This document shows positions 35,295 through 43,709 of a DNA stretch of 64,000 nt, one piece after another (position 1 is the stretch's first letter; every line of letters starts with the position of its first letter). The notes beneath the pieces are model-generated. The model did no database searches. It saw only the letters and a program-made list of their open reading frames with translations, and was not told the DNA's origin. The position numbers and the translations under genes were made by a program. Source of the stretch: Trinickia terrae (GTDB lineage Bacteria > Pseudomonadota > Gammaproteobacteria > Burkholderiales > Burkholderiaceae); contig NZ_SWJE01000001.1 of the NCBI RefSeq assembly GCF_005144415.1, positions 628,631 through 692,630 on the forward strand, given 5' to 3'.

Positions 35295-35920
35295 AGCTGA
35301 ACCGCATGATCGAAACCGTGGAGATGCACACCAACGGCCGGCCGTTCAGGCTCGTGACACGCGGCTTGCCGAAGCTCGCGGGCGCGACGCTCGCCGAGCG
35401 GCGCGCGTGGCTCGAGCACTCGGCGGATCATTGGCGGCGTGCGCTGTTGCTGGCGCCGCGCGGCTACGCAGGCCTTGCCGGTGGCTTCCTGACCGAGCCG
35501 GTAAGCGCTGGCGCGAACCTGGGGATGGTCTTCGTCGATTCGGATGGCTACTTCGAGTGCGACGACGACGGCGTGATCGCGCTGGCGACGGTCGCCGTGG
35601 CGCTCGGCTGGGTCGAGCGCGTTGCGCCGGAAACGCGCGTGGTGATCGACTTGCCTGGCCGCATCGCCGAAGCGCTCGTGCGATGGGACGGCGATCATGC
35701 CGGCGCGGTGCGCCTTGCGGACGCGCAGGTATCGGCCGAGGCCCGCGAGGCATACGCCCGCGCGGTGGTGGGCGCCGCCCCGGGCGCGCAGCGCAGGCAC
35801 GGCGTCGAGCCGGCCTGTACGACTGAGGCCCAGCAGCGCACAGGACACGCGCGCATCTGCGGCTTTGCAAGCTGGATCATCGACGAGGGCGATCCGTTCG
35901 CGTACGGTTGCATCGTGTGA
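35291..35920 (+). CDS. shortened proline-racemase-like protein without catalytic cysteines
   Basis: A 209-residue intact frame homologous to both ends of proline racemase/3-hydroxyproline dehydratase proteins. EMHTNGRPFRLVTRGLPKL matches the N-terminal substrate region, APRGYAGLAGGFLTEPV and GYFECDDDGVIALATVAVA follow in order, but where the family has MCGHG this protein has CDDDG, so the first catalytic Cys is replaced by Asp. The middle of the second domain, including the usual SPCGTGT with the second Cys, is missing, and the chain resumes at GFASWIIDEGDPFAYG, the family C-terminus. It is about 120 residues short. Racemase activity is very unlikely; binding, regulatory or new catalytic roles remain open. 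Confidence 0.7.
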   Translation: MKLNRMIETVEMHTNGRPFRLVTRGLPKLAGATLAERRAWLEHSADHWRRALLLAPRGYAGLAGGFLTEPVSAGANLGMVFVDSDGYFECDDDGVIALATVAVALGWVERVAPETRVVIDLPGRIAEALVRWDGDHAGAVRLADAQVSAEAREAYARAVVGAAPGAQRRHGVEPACTTEAQQRTGHARICGFASWIIDEGDPFAYGCIV

Positions 35921-35991
35921 TCGCCCGATCGACCACCGTCAGCGGTGCCGACCAAGACCGGCGCGCAGACAGCCCTGGAGCTCCCTGGACC

Positions 35992-36912
35992 ATGACCGCG
36001 ATGCAGATCTTCGACGCACAGGCCACGGTGCGCCTGACGCCTTTTCCGCAGCTCATCGACGCTCTGCGATCGGCGTGCGTCGAGTATGCGCGAGGCGCGA
36101 TCGCGAGCCCGGCGCGTCTTGTCGTGCCGCTCAACGACGGCGGCGTGATGCTGTCGATGCCGGCCACGGCCGGCGATCTTGCGATCCACAAGCTGGTGAC
36201 GGTGTGTCCTCGCAATGGCGAACGCGGACTGCCGACCATTCACGGCCAAGTGACGGCTTGCGATGCCGATACCGGCGAGGCGCTCTTCGCGCTCGACGGC
36301 CCGACGGTGACCGGCCGCCGCACGGCGGCGGTTTCGATGCTGGCGATTCGAACGTTGATGGGCACCGCCCCGCGTGACGTGCTTCTGATCGGAGCCGGGA
36401 CGCAAGGCGCCCATCATGCACGGGCCTTGGGGGAAGTGTTTCCGCAAGCGAAGATCCGGGTGCGCGGCAGTTCGTATGCCCGTGCGCAGGCGTTTTGCGC
36501 GGCGTACGGTTCGGCCGCGCCCAATCTGGAGCCGATCGATGGGGTCGAGATTCCGGATTCCGTCGATGTCGTCGTGACGGTCACGACGAGCAAGGTCGCC
36601 GTCTATGACGAAGCGCCGCGGCGCGAGCGGCTCGTGGTCGGCGTCGGCGCGTTCACGCCGGATGCGGTCGAGATTGGCGCGAGGACGGTGCTGGGCAGCA
36701 CGCTGTTGGTCGACGATCTGGCCGGCGCCCGCCATGAAGCCGGCGACTTCATCCAAGCAGGCGTCGACTGGGCTCGCGTGGCCACGCTGGCGTCGGTGCT
36801 TGGCGACGACGCATCGGCCGCGCCGCGAACGGTCCCCGTGGTGTTCAAGAGCGTCGGCTGCGCGGCGTGGGATCTGGCGGCTTGCCGCGTCGCACGGGGA
36901 TTGGCCAGCTGA
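35992..36912 (+). CDS. ornithine cyclodeaminase/mu-crystallin family protein, probable imine reductase
   Basis: A 306-residue OCD-family protein. The NAD(P) fold begins at DVLLIGAGTQGAHHARAL (about 123-140), preceded by the substrate region SPARLVVPLNDGGVMLSMPA (Arg and Lys around HKLVTV). DLAGARHEAGDFIQAG near the C-terminus is family-typical. Members include ornithine cyclodeaminase, 1-pyrroline-2-carboxylate/piperideine-2-carboxylate reductases (LhpI, DpkA-like) and SbnB. Next to a proline-racemase-type gene, a 1-pyrroline-2-carboxylate reductase as in trans-3-hydroxyproline breakdown is the best guess. The start is the ATG at 35992, 71 bases after the racemase-like stop; it ends 27 bases from the convergent permease genes. 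Confidence 0.83.
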   Translation: MTAMQIFDAQATVRLTPFPQLIDALRSACVEYARGAIASPARLVVPLNDGGVMLSMPATAGDLAIHKLVTVCPRNGERGLPTIHGQVTACDADTGEALFALDGPTVTGRRTAAVSMLAIRTLMGTAPRDVLLIGAGTQGAHHARALGEVFPQAKIRVRGSSYARAQAFCAAYGSAAPNLEPIDGVEIPDSVDVVVTVTTSKVAVYDEAPRRERLVVGVGAFTPDAVEIGARTVLGSTLLVDDLAGARHEAGDFIQAGVDWARVATLASVLGDDASAAPRTVPVVFKSVGCAAWDLAACRVARGLAS

Positions 36913-36938
36913 CCGCTGTCGCCGCGCCTATTTCTCCC

Positions 36939-37592
36939 TCAGCGCCCGCGAACCCGAAACTTTCGCTCAAGCACGCGCGCATACCACGTCAGTGGAAAAC
37001 ACATTGCGAAGTACAGCAGCGCGACCATGCCGTAGATCGGAAACGGCCGGAACGCCGCGTTGGTAATCATCGTGCCGGTCTTGGTCAGCTCGGTGAAGCC
37101 GATGATCGACGTCAGTGCCGTGCTCTTCACGACCTGCACCAGAAAGCCGACCGTCGGCGGCACGGCAATCTTCCACGCTTGCGGCCAGACGACATAACGC
37201 AGCTGTTGCGTCCAGGTCATGCCGAGGCTGGCCGCCGCGCCCCATTGCCCGCGCGGCACCGCTTCGACGCAGCCGCGCCAGATGTCGACGAGATACGCGC
37301 TCGTATAGAGCGTCAGCGTGACGGTCGCGGCGGTCAAGGGTGAAACCTCTATGCCCACGAGCGGCAGCCCGAAGAACGCCAGGAAGAGTTGCATCAGGAG
37401 CGGCGTTCCCTGGAACAGCTCGACATAAAGCGCGATCGCGCGCCGCAGCCAGCCGGCGGGCGCCACGCGCAGCGCGAGCAGGGCAAGCCCGACGCCGCCG
37501 CCGCAGACAAACGCGATCAGCGAGAGCAGCACCGTCCAGCGGCAGGCGAGCAGCAGGTTGCGGGCAATGTCCCATAGCGTGAATTCGATCAT
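36939..37592 (-). CDS. amino-acid ABC transporter permease (HisM/GlnP type)
   Basis: A 217-residue polar-amino-acid ABC permease with about five helices. The family signature VELFQGTPLLMQLFLAFFGL (60-79) is followed by the EAA loop CVEAVPRGQWGAAASLGMTW, which docks on the ATPase. The C-terminal helix ends in RVLERKFRVRGR. Its ATG overlaps the stop of the upstream permease (ATGA), so the two are translated as a pair and form a heterodimeric channel. No ATP-binding or solute-binding protein gene lies near, so those must be encoded elsewhere. Substrate inferred only as polar amino acid or opine. Confidence 0.9.
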   Translation of the reverse strand: MIEFTLWDIARNLLLACRWTVLLSLIAFVCGGGVGLALLALRVAPAGWLRRAIALYVELFQGTPLLMQLFLAFFGLPLVGIEVSPLTAATVTLTLYTSAYLVDIWRGCVEAVPRGQWGAAASLGMTWTQQLRYVVWPQAWKIAVPPTVGFLVQVVKSTALTSIIGFTELTKTGTMITNAAFRPFPIYGMVALLYFAMCFPLTWYARVLERKFRVRGR

Positions 37593-38338
37593 GACGATTG
37601 CTCCGTCGACAGCGCCCGGCGCGCACGCAGAAACGGCCACGCACCGCGCGAGCGCGCCGGGGGCTGGCCGCGCGGCGCACGCCCTGCGAACAGCCGCGCG
37701 CCGAGCAGGCCGAGCACCCGTCGCAACACGATCGACAGCACCAGATAGGCGACGGTGATCACGACATAGCTCTCGAACGCGCGGAAGTTGCGCGATTGCA
37801 CGAAGTTGGCGGCATAGGTCAGGTCGGGGACCGAGATCTGCGACACGACGGCCGAGCCGAGCATCACGATCAGCACCTGGCTTAGCAGCGCCGGAAAGAC
37901 GTTCGCGAGCGCCTGTGGCAGCACGATGTGCCGATACACCTGTTGCCGGTGCAGGCCGAGCGCCATGGCGGCCTGGATCTGGCCGCGCGGGATCGAGTCG
38001 ATGCCGGCGCGCACGATCTCGATCGCATAGGCGCCGAGGTTGACCGTCATCGCGAGCACGGCGGCTTCGATTTCGTTGATCTGCACGCCGAGGCTCGGCA
38101 AGCCGAAGAACACGAAAAAGAGCTGGACGAGAAACGGCGTGTTGCGGATGGCCTCGACGTACGCCGAGATGAGCGCACGCGCCCAGCGTGGCCCGGAGGT
38201 GGCGACGCCGGCCCCCGCCACGCCGACGATGCCGCCGAGCACCGTGGAGACGGCGGTCAGCCCGAGCGTCACGACGCCGCCGCGAGCGAGCATCCCGGTG
38301 TATACGCCGAAGTCGCTGAAATCGAACGTATAGCTCAT
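37589..38338 (-). CDS. amino-acid ABC transporter permease (HisQ/GlnP type)
   Basis: A 249-residue permease paralogous to its neighbour. It has VEAIRNTPFLVQLFFVFFGL and the EAA loop GIDSIPRGQIQAAMALGLHR, followed by LPQALANVFPALLSQ, all typical of the glutamate/aspartate GltJ subgroup. The last 35 residues are a basic Pro/Arg-rich cytosolic tail. First of a two-gene unit transcribed toward the ornithine-cyclodeaminase-family gene and away from a LysR regulator, which may control it. Binding protein and ATPase are missing from the locus. Confidence 0.9.
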   Translation of the reverse strand: MSYTFDFSDFGVYTGMLARGGVVTLGLTAVSTVLGGIVGVAGAGVATSGPRWARALISAYVEAIRNTPFLVQLFFVFFGLPSLGVQINEIEAAVLAMTVNLGAYAIEIVRAGIDSIPRGQIQAAMALGLHRQQVYRHIVLPQALANVFPALLSQVLIVMLGSAVVSQISVPDLTYAANFVQSRNFRAFESYVVITVAYLVLSIVLRRVLGLLGARLFAGRAPRGQPPARSRGAWPFLRARRALSTEQSS

Positions 38339-38697
38339 CGCGGCCTCTTGGCGGGCGCGCGTGCCGCCGGCCGGGTGGCGGCTTGGAATGCGGACATGGT
38401 GTGGTTTCTGAAAAAGCAAATGGCGACTGTAGGGGCGCCAAAATCTTGGAACAACTGAAATTAAATTGCGCACGCATCGGCCAGATGTGCGTGATCGGCA
38501 AAAACACCGTGTTTCAGCAAACAGCCAGCGGGGCTCGGGGCTGCCGATTTCCCATGACGATTTTTCATGGAAACGCGTACGCCGGGATATCACACGGAGT
38601 TTTGTATACCTTATTCTCCGTACTGCATGCCGTTTCCCCTATCCGGTCGACGCGCAGAAGCCATGAGTTTTTCCAATGCCGAAGCCTATCCGTCGCC
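38339..38697. promoter_or_regulatory. 359-bp divergent region between ABC permeases and LysR
   Basis: It is A+T-rich in the half next to the LysR gene. CCATGA (38552-38557) and TCATGG (38565-38570) form an inverted repeat around CGATTTT, a plausible regulator site. No coding sequence is recognised. The promoters of both divergent units must be here. Confidence 0.45.
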
Positions 38698-39573
38698 ATG
38701 CGTAAACTTCCGCCGCTCAACGCGCTTCAGATCTTCGAAACCGTTGCCCGCCATCGCAGCTTCACGCGCGCGGCCGAGCATCTGTGCCTGACACAAGGGG
38801 CGGTGAGCCGGCAGATCCTCGCGCTCGAGGACTATTACCAGTTCCCGCTGTTCACGCGCCACGCGAAAGGGCTCACTCTGACGGCCGAGGGCGAATTGCT
38901 GTTGCCCGCAGTGAAGGAGAGTTTCGCGCGCATCGAGGAGATCTCGCTGCGCCTCACCCGCCAGCGCACCGATCTCGCGCTGAAGGTGCCGACCTGCGTG
39001 ATGCGCTGGATGCTGCCGAAGATCATGCGGTTCCAGGCCGAGCACCCCGATCTTCAATTGCAGATCACGACCACTTCGCAGCACGACGTCGACTTCCAGG
39101 TGGAGCCCTTCGACGTGGCGATCATCTACGGCTCGTCGCCGGGCGTCGACGTTCACGCGATCCCGCTCTTCGACGAGCGCCTTACGCCGGTCTGTGCGCC
39201 GGAGCTGCTGAACGACAAGCCGCTCGCCGATGCGGCCGACTTGGCGCAGCACACGCTGCTGCACCCGACCCGCGATCATCGCGACTGGAAGCTGTGGCTC
39301 GATCACGTTGGCGCGAGCAACGTGAACCCGAACCTGGGCCCAAGCTTCGAAACGCTCGACATGGCGACGAACGCGGCGATGCAGGGCTTCGGCGTGGCGA
39401 TCAGCGACTGGACGCTGGTAGGCGAAGACGTTGCGGCCAAGCGGCTCGCGATGCCGTTCGAGGCGGTTGTCGAGACGGGCTTGCGTTACTACTTCGTGTA
39501 TCCCGACTGTGTCGCACACCAGCAAAAGGTCATGCGCTTCAGCGAATGGATCGCGCAACACCGGGACGATTGA
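38698..39573 (+). CDS. LysR-family transcriptional regulator (GcvA-like)
   Basis: A 291-residue LysR regulator. DNA-binding domain at residues 5-65 (LNALQIFETVARHRSFTRAA, EHLCLTQGAVSRQILALEDY), then an effector domain (VPTCVMRWMLPKIMRFQAEH and DVAIIYGSSPGVDVHAIPLF) of the GcvA/AmpR subgroup. It is divergent from the two-permease unit, and so the likely regulator of that unit and perhaps of the racemase-like/OCD genes beyond. The ATG at 38698 begins a typical MRKLPPLNALQ opening; a much longer upstream frame is non-coding in composition. Confidence 0.92.
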   Translation: MRKLPPLNALQIFETVARHRSFTRAAEHLCLTQGAVSRQILALEDYYQFPLFTRHAKGLTLTAEGELLLPAVKESFARIEEISLRLTRQRTDLALKVPTCVMRWMLPKIMRFQAEHPDLQLQITTTSQHDVDFQVEPFDVAIIYGSSPGVDVHAIPLFDERLTPVCAPELLNDKPLADAADLAQHTLLHPTRDHRDWKLWLDHVGASNVNPNLGPSFETLDMATNAAMQGFGVAISDWTLVGEDVAAKRLAMPFEAVVETGLRYYFVYPDCVAHQQKVMRFSEWIAQHRDD

Positions 39574-39839
39574 GCGGGTCTGCGGCGCTTATTGGATTTC
39601 CGCGCTCGGGATTTAAAAAACAATGGCGAAATGCCGCAAAGCATCCTTGTCGATGAATGACAGGCTTTTCCGCTCAAGACAGAGCGGCCTACCGTTGCCG
39701 GATGCAAACGCCTGCTACGTGGCCAGAAGCGCAACGCGGCTGCGGTCGCGTATCATGCCTCCCGGCATGGTCCCAAACGGACCAATACGAGATGAAAATC
39801 GGCAACTCCGAGAGATAATTCGGCCGACGAGGAAACCGC

Positions 39840-40559
39840 ATGGAGCACAGGGGTATGAAGCAGTCTTTGAAGATTCGAAGCGCGGAGCTGGTCGCGATCG
39901 CCTGTGGGCTGATGCTTGCGGGGACGGCGTGGGCGCAGGGGGGCCAGGGAGAATCCGCGCCTGTCGCGGGCGATCGGCCGGCGCTCGGCACGTTCGACGG
40001 CAAGGCGGGTCCGGCGGCGCAGCAAGTTGCGCCCGAGGGCGACAACAATGCCCAAGGCAACGTTGCCCAGTTGATGAAGCTGATCCGCAACGGTGAACTG
40101 AACGAACTGCGCACCACCTATAACGGGACCTACGGCGCGAGCCTGTTTTTCCATGCGCAGGAAATGACGTATTACGTCGCGCTGTTCCAGGACAAGCATT
40201 TTTGGCGCGTGATTCAGTCGCAGGATCGCGGGCGGGCGGAAGCGATCTACGCGTCGTTCGCGCAGAAGACGGCACAACTGTCGGAAATCGAAATTCGCCG
40301 CACCGAATTGCAAGCGCAAAACGTCTTCCTCGATCGCATCATCGCGTTGCAGAACGATCAGGCCAAGCGCTTGCAGGCCGATCTCGCCATCGCGCGTGCC
40401 CAACAAGCGCAGGTTTCGGAGCAGCAGCGCCAGGCGCGCGGCGAAGCTGCCGAGCTGCAGGCCGAGAAGAGCGAGGCGCAGGCGAGACTGCGTGACTTGC
40501 AGCGGCAGGTTCAGCAATTGCAAAGGCAGAACGACGCCGATTTGCCGGTTAACCGTTGA
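39840..40559 (+). CDS. DUF2968 domain periplasmic coiled-coil protein
   Basis: A 239-residue exported protein of a beta-proteobacterial family of unknown function (DUF2968). The signal peptide ends at about residue 32 (LMLAGTAWA-Q). The core LMKLIRNGELNELRTTYNG, TYGASLFFHAQEMTYYVALF and QDKHFWRVIQ is the family domain. Residues 135-230 are a continuous Gln/Ala/Glu-rich coiled coil. The ATG at 39840 is favoured by GAGGAAA eight bases upstream; an ATG at 39855 gives a shorter signal peptide and is also plausible. It stands alone. Role may be structural in the periplasm, which is inference. Confidence 0.85.
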   Translation: MEHRGMKQSLKIRSAELVAIACGLMLAGTAWAQGGQGESAPVAGDRPALGTFDGKAGPAAQQVAPEGDNNAQGNVAQLMKLIRNGELNELRTTYNGTYGASLFFHAQEMTYYVALFQDKHFWRVIQSQDRGRAEAIYASFAQKTAQLSEIEIRRTELQAQNVFLDRIIALQNDQAKRLQADLAIARAQQAQVSEQQRQARGEAAELQAEKSEAQARLRDLQRQVQQLQRQNDADLPVNR

Positions 40560-40563
40560 TCAC

Positions 40564-40592
40564 ATGAGGCGCGCCGAGCGGCGCGCCTTCAT
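40564..40592. terminator. probable terminator hairpin
   Basis: ATGAGGCGCGCC (40564-40575) and GGCGCGCCTTCAT (40580-40592) form a stem with a GAGC loop and one bulged base, five bases after the DUF2968 stop. No T run follows, so intrinsic termination would be weak; it lies between convergent genes. Confidence 0.55.
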
Positions 40593-40633
40593 GCAAGACG
40601 CTGCCGCCTCGATCTGGCGGCATCGAAGTTCCG

Positions 40634-41722
40634 TCAGTGCGTAATCGACAAGAACAGGTACGCGGCGAACAGCGAGAGATGCACGGCCCCTTGAAGAATG
40701 GTCGTGCGGCCTGTGGCCAGCGTGAGCGTGCCGACCAGCAGGGTGAGCGCGAGCAGCACCGTCTCCATCCCGCCGATGCCGAGCGTGAGCGGTTGCCCGG
40801 TCGAAATGAACACTACCGCGACGGTCGGAATCGTCAGGCCGATACTCGCCAGTGCGGAACCGAGCGCCAGATTCAGGCTGGTCTGCAGACGGTTCGCACG
40901 CGCCGCGCTCACCGACGCGACGCCTTCCGGCAGCAGCACGAGCGCGGCGATCACGATGCCGACCACGGCCTCGGGCGCACCCACCGCCCGCACGGCGCGT
41001 TCGACCGCCGGCGATAGCAGCTTCGCGAGCAGCACCACGGCAACGAGGCCGACGAGCAGGAACACGAGGCTGACGATCGCGGTGCGCGGGCTCGGCGGCG
41101 CGGCGTGCACCGACTCGTCGCCGGCTTGCGTATCGGCCAGGAAGTAATCGCGATGGCGAATCGTCTGGATGAAGACGAAGACGCAATAGAGAACCAGCGA
41201 CGACACGCCTGCGAACGCAAGCTGCGAAGTCGACAACACCGGCCCGGGCGCTGCGCTGAGGTAATTGGGCATCACGAGCGTCAAGACCGACAATGCCGCG
41301 AGCACCGACAGCGCCGCATTCGCGCCGCGCACCCGGAAATTCTGTTCGCCGTGGCGCCACCCGCCCACCAGCAGGCAGATCCCCACGATCCCGTTGCAGA
41401 CGATCATGACGGCGGCGTAGACCGTGTCGCGCGCCAGCGCGGACTTCTCGGGGCCGGCCGAGAGCATCACCGAGACAATCAGCGCGACTTCGATGATGGT
41501 CACCGCCACGGCGAGCACCAGCGTGCCGAGTGGTTCTCCGACCCGGTGCGCGACCACTTCCGCGTGGTGGACGGCGGAAAACACCGCGCCCGCGAGCGAC
41601 AGCGCGACCAGCGCGACGAACCATGTCCCGTCGCCGGAGATGGGTGACGCGGCCAGTACGATCCAGGCCACAACGGGCACCCAGAGGGTCCAGCGAGGGA
41701 GGTCGTTCGGTGATCGGGGCAT
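40634..41722 (-). CDS. Ca2+:H+ antiporter (ChaA/CaCA family)
   Basis: A 362-residue membrane protein of the CaCA family with about 11 helices. Both alpha repeats are present: GEPLGTLVLAVAVTIIEVAL (alpha-1, about 62-81) and LPEGVASVSAARANRLQTSL (alpha-2), each with the acidic residue that binds the cation. ChaA-type antiporters use the proton gradient to expel Ca2+, and in E. coli also Na+ or K+ at alkaline pH. It is convergent with the DUF2968 gene. No regulator is adjacent. Confidence 0.92.
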   Translation of the reverse strand: MPRSPNDLPRWTLWVPVVAWIVLAASPISGDGTWFVALVALSLAGAVFSAVHHAEVVAHRVGEPLGTLVLAVAVTIIEVALIVSVMLSAGPEKSALARDTVYAAVMIVCNGIVGICLLVGGWRHGEQNFRVRGANAALSVLAALSVLTLVMPNYLSAAPGPVLSTSQLAFAGVSSLVLYCVFVFIQTIRHRDYFLADTQAGDESVHAAPPSPRTAIVSLVFLLVGLVAVVLLAKLLSPAVERAVRAVGAPEAVVGIVIAALVLLPEGVASVSAARANRLQTSLNLALGSALASIGLTIPTVAVVFISTGQPLTLGIGGMETVLLALTLLVGTLTLATGRTTILQGAVHLSLFAAYLFLSITH

Positions 41723-41997
41723 CGGAGATTTCCTTTCCTTTTATTGACGACAGGGCGGCAGGCTGGACGCGTCGCCAGGCGACGAACCGCATGGAGGTAT
41801 GAAAAGCGTCAATTTTTACATGAAGTAATATGCCAAACGTTTTCCTTTCAGGAGAAAAGTTTTGCTGACTCTTCATGGAGGAGGCGAACGCAAGCGCAGC
41901 CAGTCGATTCGGACGCCATCGCCGCGCAACAGTTCACACCCTCTGTCGAAACGGCCCTCAGCGGTTGGCGTTTACGCCATCGCGCTGGAGCAATGAG

Positions 41998-42678
41998 TTG
42001 ATCGCGAACCTGCAATCGTTTTCAATCACGCCGCTCTCACGCGACGAACTGCCCGTCGATACAGTCGAGCTCGCGCGCTGGATGGTCGGTAAATGCCTGG
42101 TGCACGATACGCGGCAAGGGCGCGTTAGCGGGCGCATCGTCGAGACCGAGGCCTATCCGGTTGGCGATTCCACGAGCTACGCGTATCGGGGTCTCAGGTC
42201 CTACAACGGCGCGCTGTTTCGCGTGCGGGGCCATGCGTACGTGCGTCTGGTCTACGGGGCGTCATACACGATCAATATGTCGAGCGAGGAGGAGGGCGTC
42301 GGCGCCGCGGTGCTCTTTCGCGCCATCGAGCCACTCGACGGGATCGATCTGATGCGGGCGCGTCGCCCGGGCGCGAAGCTCGTCGATCTCGCTCGCGGGC
42401 CGGGCCGCCTGTGCGCCGCCATGGCGATCGGCCCCGAATGGGACTGCGCCGACCTATGCGGCGGGAATGCGCTGTGGATCGGACGGCTCAATCCCGAGCG
42501 GCTTGAACCGGATATTGCCCGCGTGGCGTCGACCAAGCGCATCGGTCTCACGCGTGAGATGCATGAACCACTGCGCTTTTATGTGCCCGGCAGCCGTTTC
42601 GTGAGCGGGCCGAAACGGCTGCTCGAGCCGATTGGGCGCAATGAGGGGCTCAATGTGTCGCCGGGCGGCCAGTCTTGA
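41998..42678 (+). CDS. DNA-3-methyladenine glycosylase (AAG/MPG family)
   Basis: A 226-residue glycosylase of the mammalian-AAG type. [20 protein letters not shown] contains the catalytic Glu and, with the following [18 protein letters not shown], the base-flipping region; [13 protein letters not shown] is the conserved LxxGPG motif. It removes 3-methyladenine and other alkylated or deaminated purines. I propose the TTG at 41998 as start, with GGAG seven bases upstream; this gives the family's normal length. An in-frame ATG at 41875 would add 41 residues with no homology. The 3' end overlaps the convergent lysine-rich gene by 29 bases. Confidence 0.88.
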   Translation: MIANLQSFSITPLSRDELPVDTVELARWMVGKCLVHDTRQGRVSGRIVETEAYPVGDSTSYAYRGLRSYNGALFRVRGHAYVRLVYGASYTINMSSEEEGVGAAVLFRAIEPLDGIDLMRARRPGAKLVDLARGPGRLCAAMAIGPEWDCADLCGGNALWIGRLNPERLEPDIARVASTKRIGLTREMHEPLRFYVPGSRFVSGPKRLLEPIGRNEGLNVSPGGQS

Positions 42679-43105
42679 CGGTTTCGATCGACGCGACCAC
42701 CGCCAGCAATTTCTTTTCGGGCAGCGCGGCAAGGGCCGCCAGCCCGGCGCGCAGTAATTCGCTCTTTTTCACGACGACACCGTTCTTCAGGCACGTGGCC
42801 TTGAGCTCGGCGATCTTCTCGAAATCGTGCTTGGGCATCGTGAAGCTGTCGCGAATCACTTTTTCGCGCTTCTCGGTCTTTTTCTTTTTTGCGCCGGCCG
42901 CCTGGGCGCCGTTGCCTGCCGGGACGGTGGCCGCTTGCGCCTCGGCCGCCTTGATGGGCTTTTCCTCGGCTTTCACAGCCGGCTTGGCGGCGGCCTTGGT
43001 CTTTGCTTTCGACTTGCCGGCAGGGGACGTGCCGGTTGCGGACGTGCCGGTTGCGGACGATGCGCGTTGTTCGGCGGCGCCTGTGGTGGCCTTCTTGGTC
43101 AGCAT
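42650..43105 (-). CDS. lysine/alanine-rich protein with ribbon-helix-helix-like C-terminus
   Basis: A 151-residue basic protein. Residues 1-80 are a Lys/Ala/Pro-rich, disordered-looking stretch resembling histone H1 tails ([20 protein letters not shown]), with a small GTSATGTS internal repeat. Residues 85-150 are folded: [20 protein letters not shown], then [19 protein letters not shown], a beta-strand plus two helices pattern like ribbon-helix-helix DNA-binding proteins. It may be a small nucleoid-associated protein or a repressor with a basic tail. Start at 43105 is the family-like one; the frame extends upstream without support. It overlaps the glycosylase gene end. Confidence 0.72.
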   Translation of the reverse strand: MLTKKATTGAAEQRASSATGTSATGTSPAGKSKAKTKAAAKPAVKAEEKPIKAAEAQAATVPAGNGAQAAGAKKKKTEKREKVIRDSFTMPKHDFEKIAELKATCLKNGVVVKKSELLRAGLAALAALPEKKLLAVVASIETVKTGRPATH

Positions 43106-43302
43106 GGTCGGGCTCCTTCGCAAGTTGAAATAATCTAAACGGTATATCACGTTTTTAAGATGTCTCCAAGGCTTGCGCGGGGAGGGGTTCGAGGTGGCAT
43201 CGAAGATTTTGAGGCACCGGCCTGAACCGACCGAGCTTCGGCGCTTATCGGGATGCAATGTGACGAGCATGTGAAACTATGCATTTCGAGTGGAGCGCGT
43301 AA

Positions 43303-43318
43303 CTGTCTAGCAAGATAG
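43303..43318 (+). promoter_or_regulatory. lux-box-like inverted repeat upstream of rsaL
   Basis: CTGTCTAGCAAGATAG matches itself at six of eight pairs. Size, CTGTC opening and position about 61 bases before the rsaL ATG fit a degenerate lux/cep box, the kind of site bound by LuxR proteins and by RsaL. The better copy in the window is at 48590. Confidence 0.45.
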
Positions 43319-43379
43319 GTACAAAGTACGGCGAGGCTTGAGATGATGCGGAACGTAAGATGTCAACGAGGAGGCAATC

Positions 43380-43709
43380 ATGTCGAGCGTCAACCTTTAC
43401 TCCGTCGAACCTCAAGAGCCGCGTCCGCCGGCCCACCTTGAGATTGATAGCAACTTTATCCAGGCTTATCGCAAGAAAGTTAAGGAAAGCCAGAAGCGCT
43501 TCTGGTCACGCTTTGGCGTGACGCAATCACGCGGCAGCCGATTCGAGCTCGGCGCGAGCATTCCGAAGCCGGTCATGATTCTGCTTCGGCTTTATTTTGA
43601 AAAAATCATTTCGGAGGACGACATTTCTTATGTTTCTCAAGTGCGTCCTCAGGCGCGCTGGCCGAAGGTGATCAGTCAGGATCTATCAAGCCCATTCGGG
43701 TCGCCTTGA
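43380..43709 (+). CDS. rsaL: RsaL-like quorum-sensing repressor
   Basis: A 109-residue helix-turn-helix protein strongly resembling RsaL of Pseudomonas. The family core AYRKKVKESQKRFWSRFGVT, QSRGSRFELGASIPKP and MILLRLYFEKIISEDDI runs from about residue 28 to 83. RsaL binds the promoter of an acyl-homoserine-lactone synthase and limits its expression, giving signal homeostasis. The ATG follows GAGGAGG. It is convergent with, and overlaps by 38 bases, a LuxR-type regulator, as in rsaL-luxR loci, but the expected luxI between or beside them is absent. Its target is therefore likely elsewhere, for instance the luxI at 47.9 kb. Confidence 0.88.
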   Translation: MSSVNLYSVEPQEPRPPAHLEIDSNFIQAYRKKVKESQKRFWSRFGVTQSRGSRFELGASIPKPVMILLRLYFEKIISEDDISYVSQVRPQARWPKVISQDLSSPFGSP

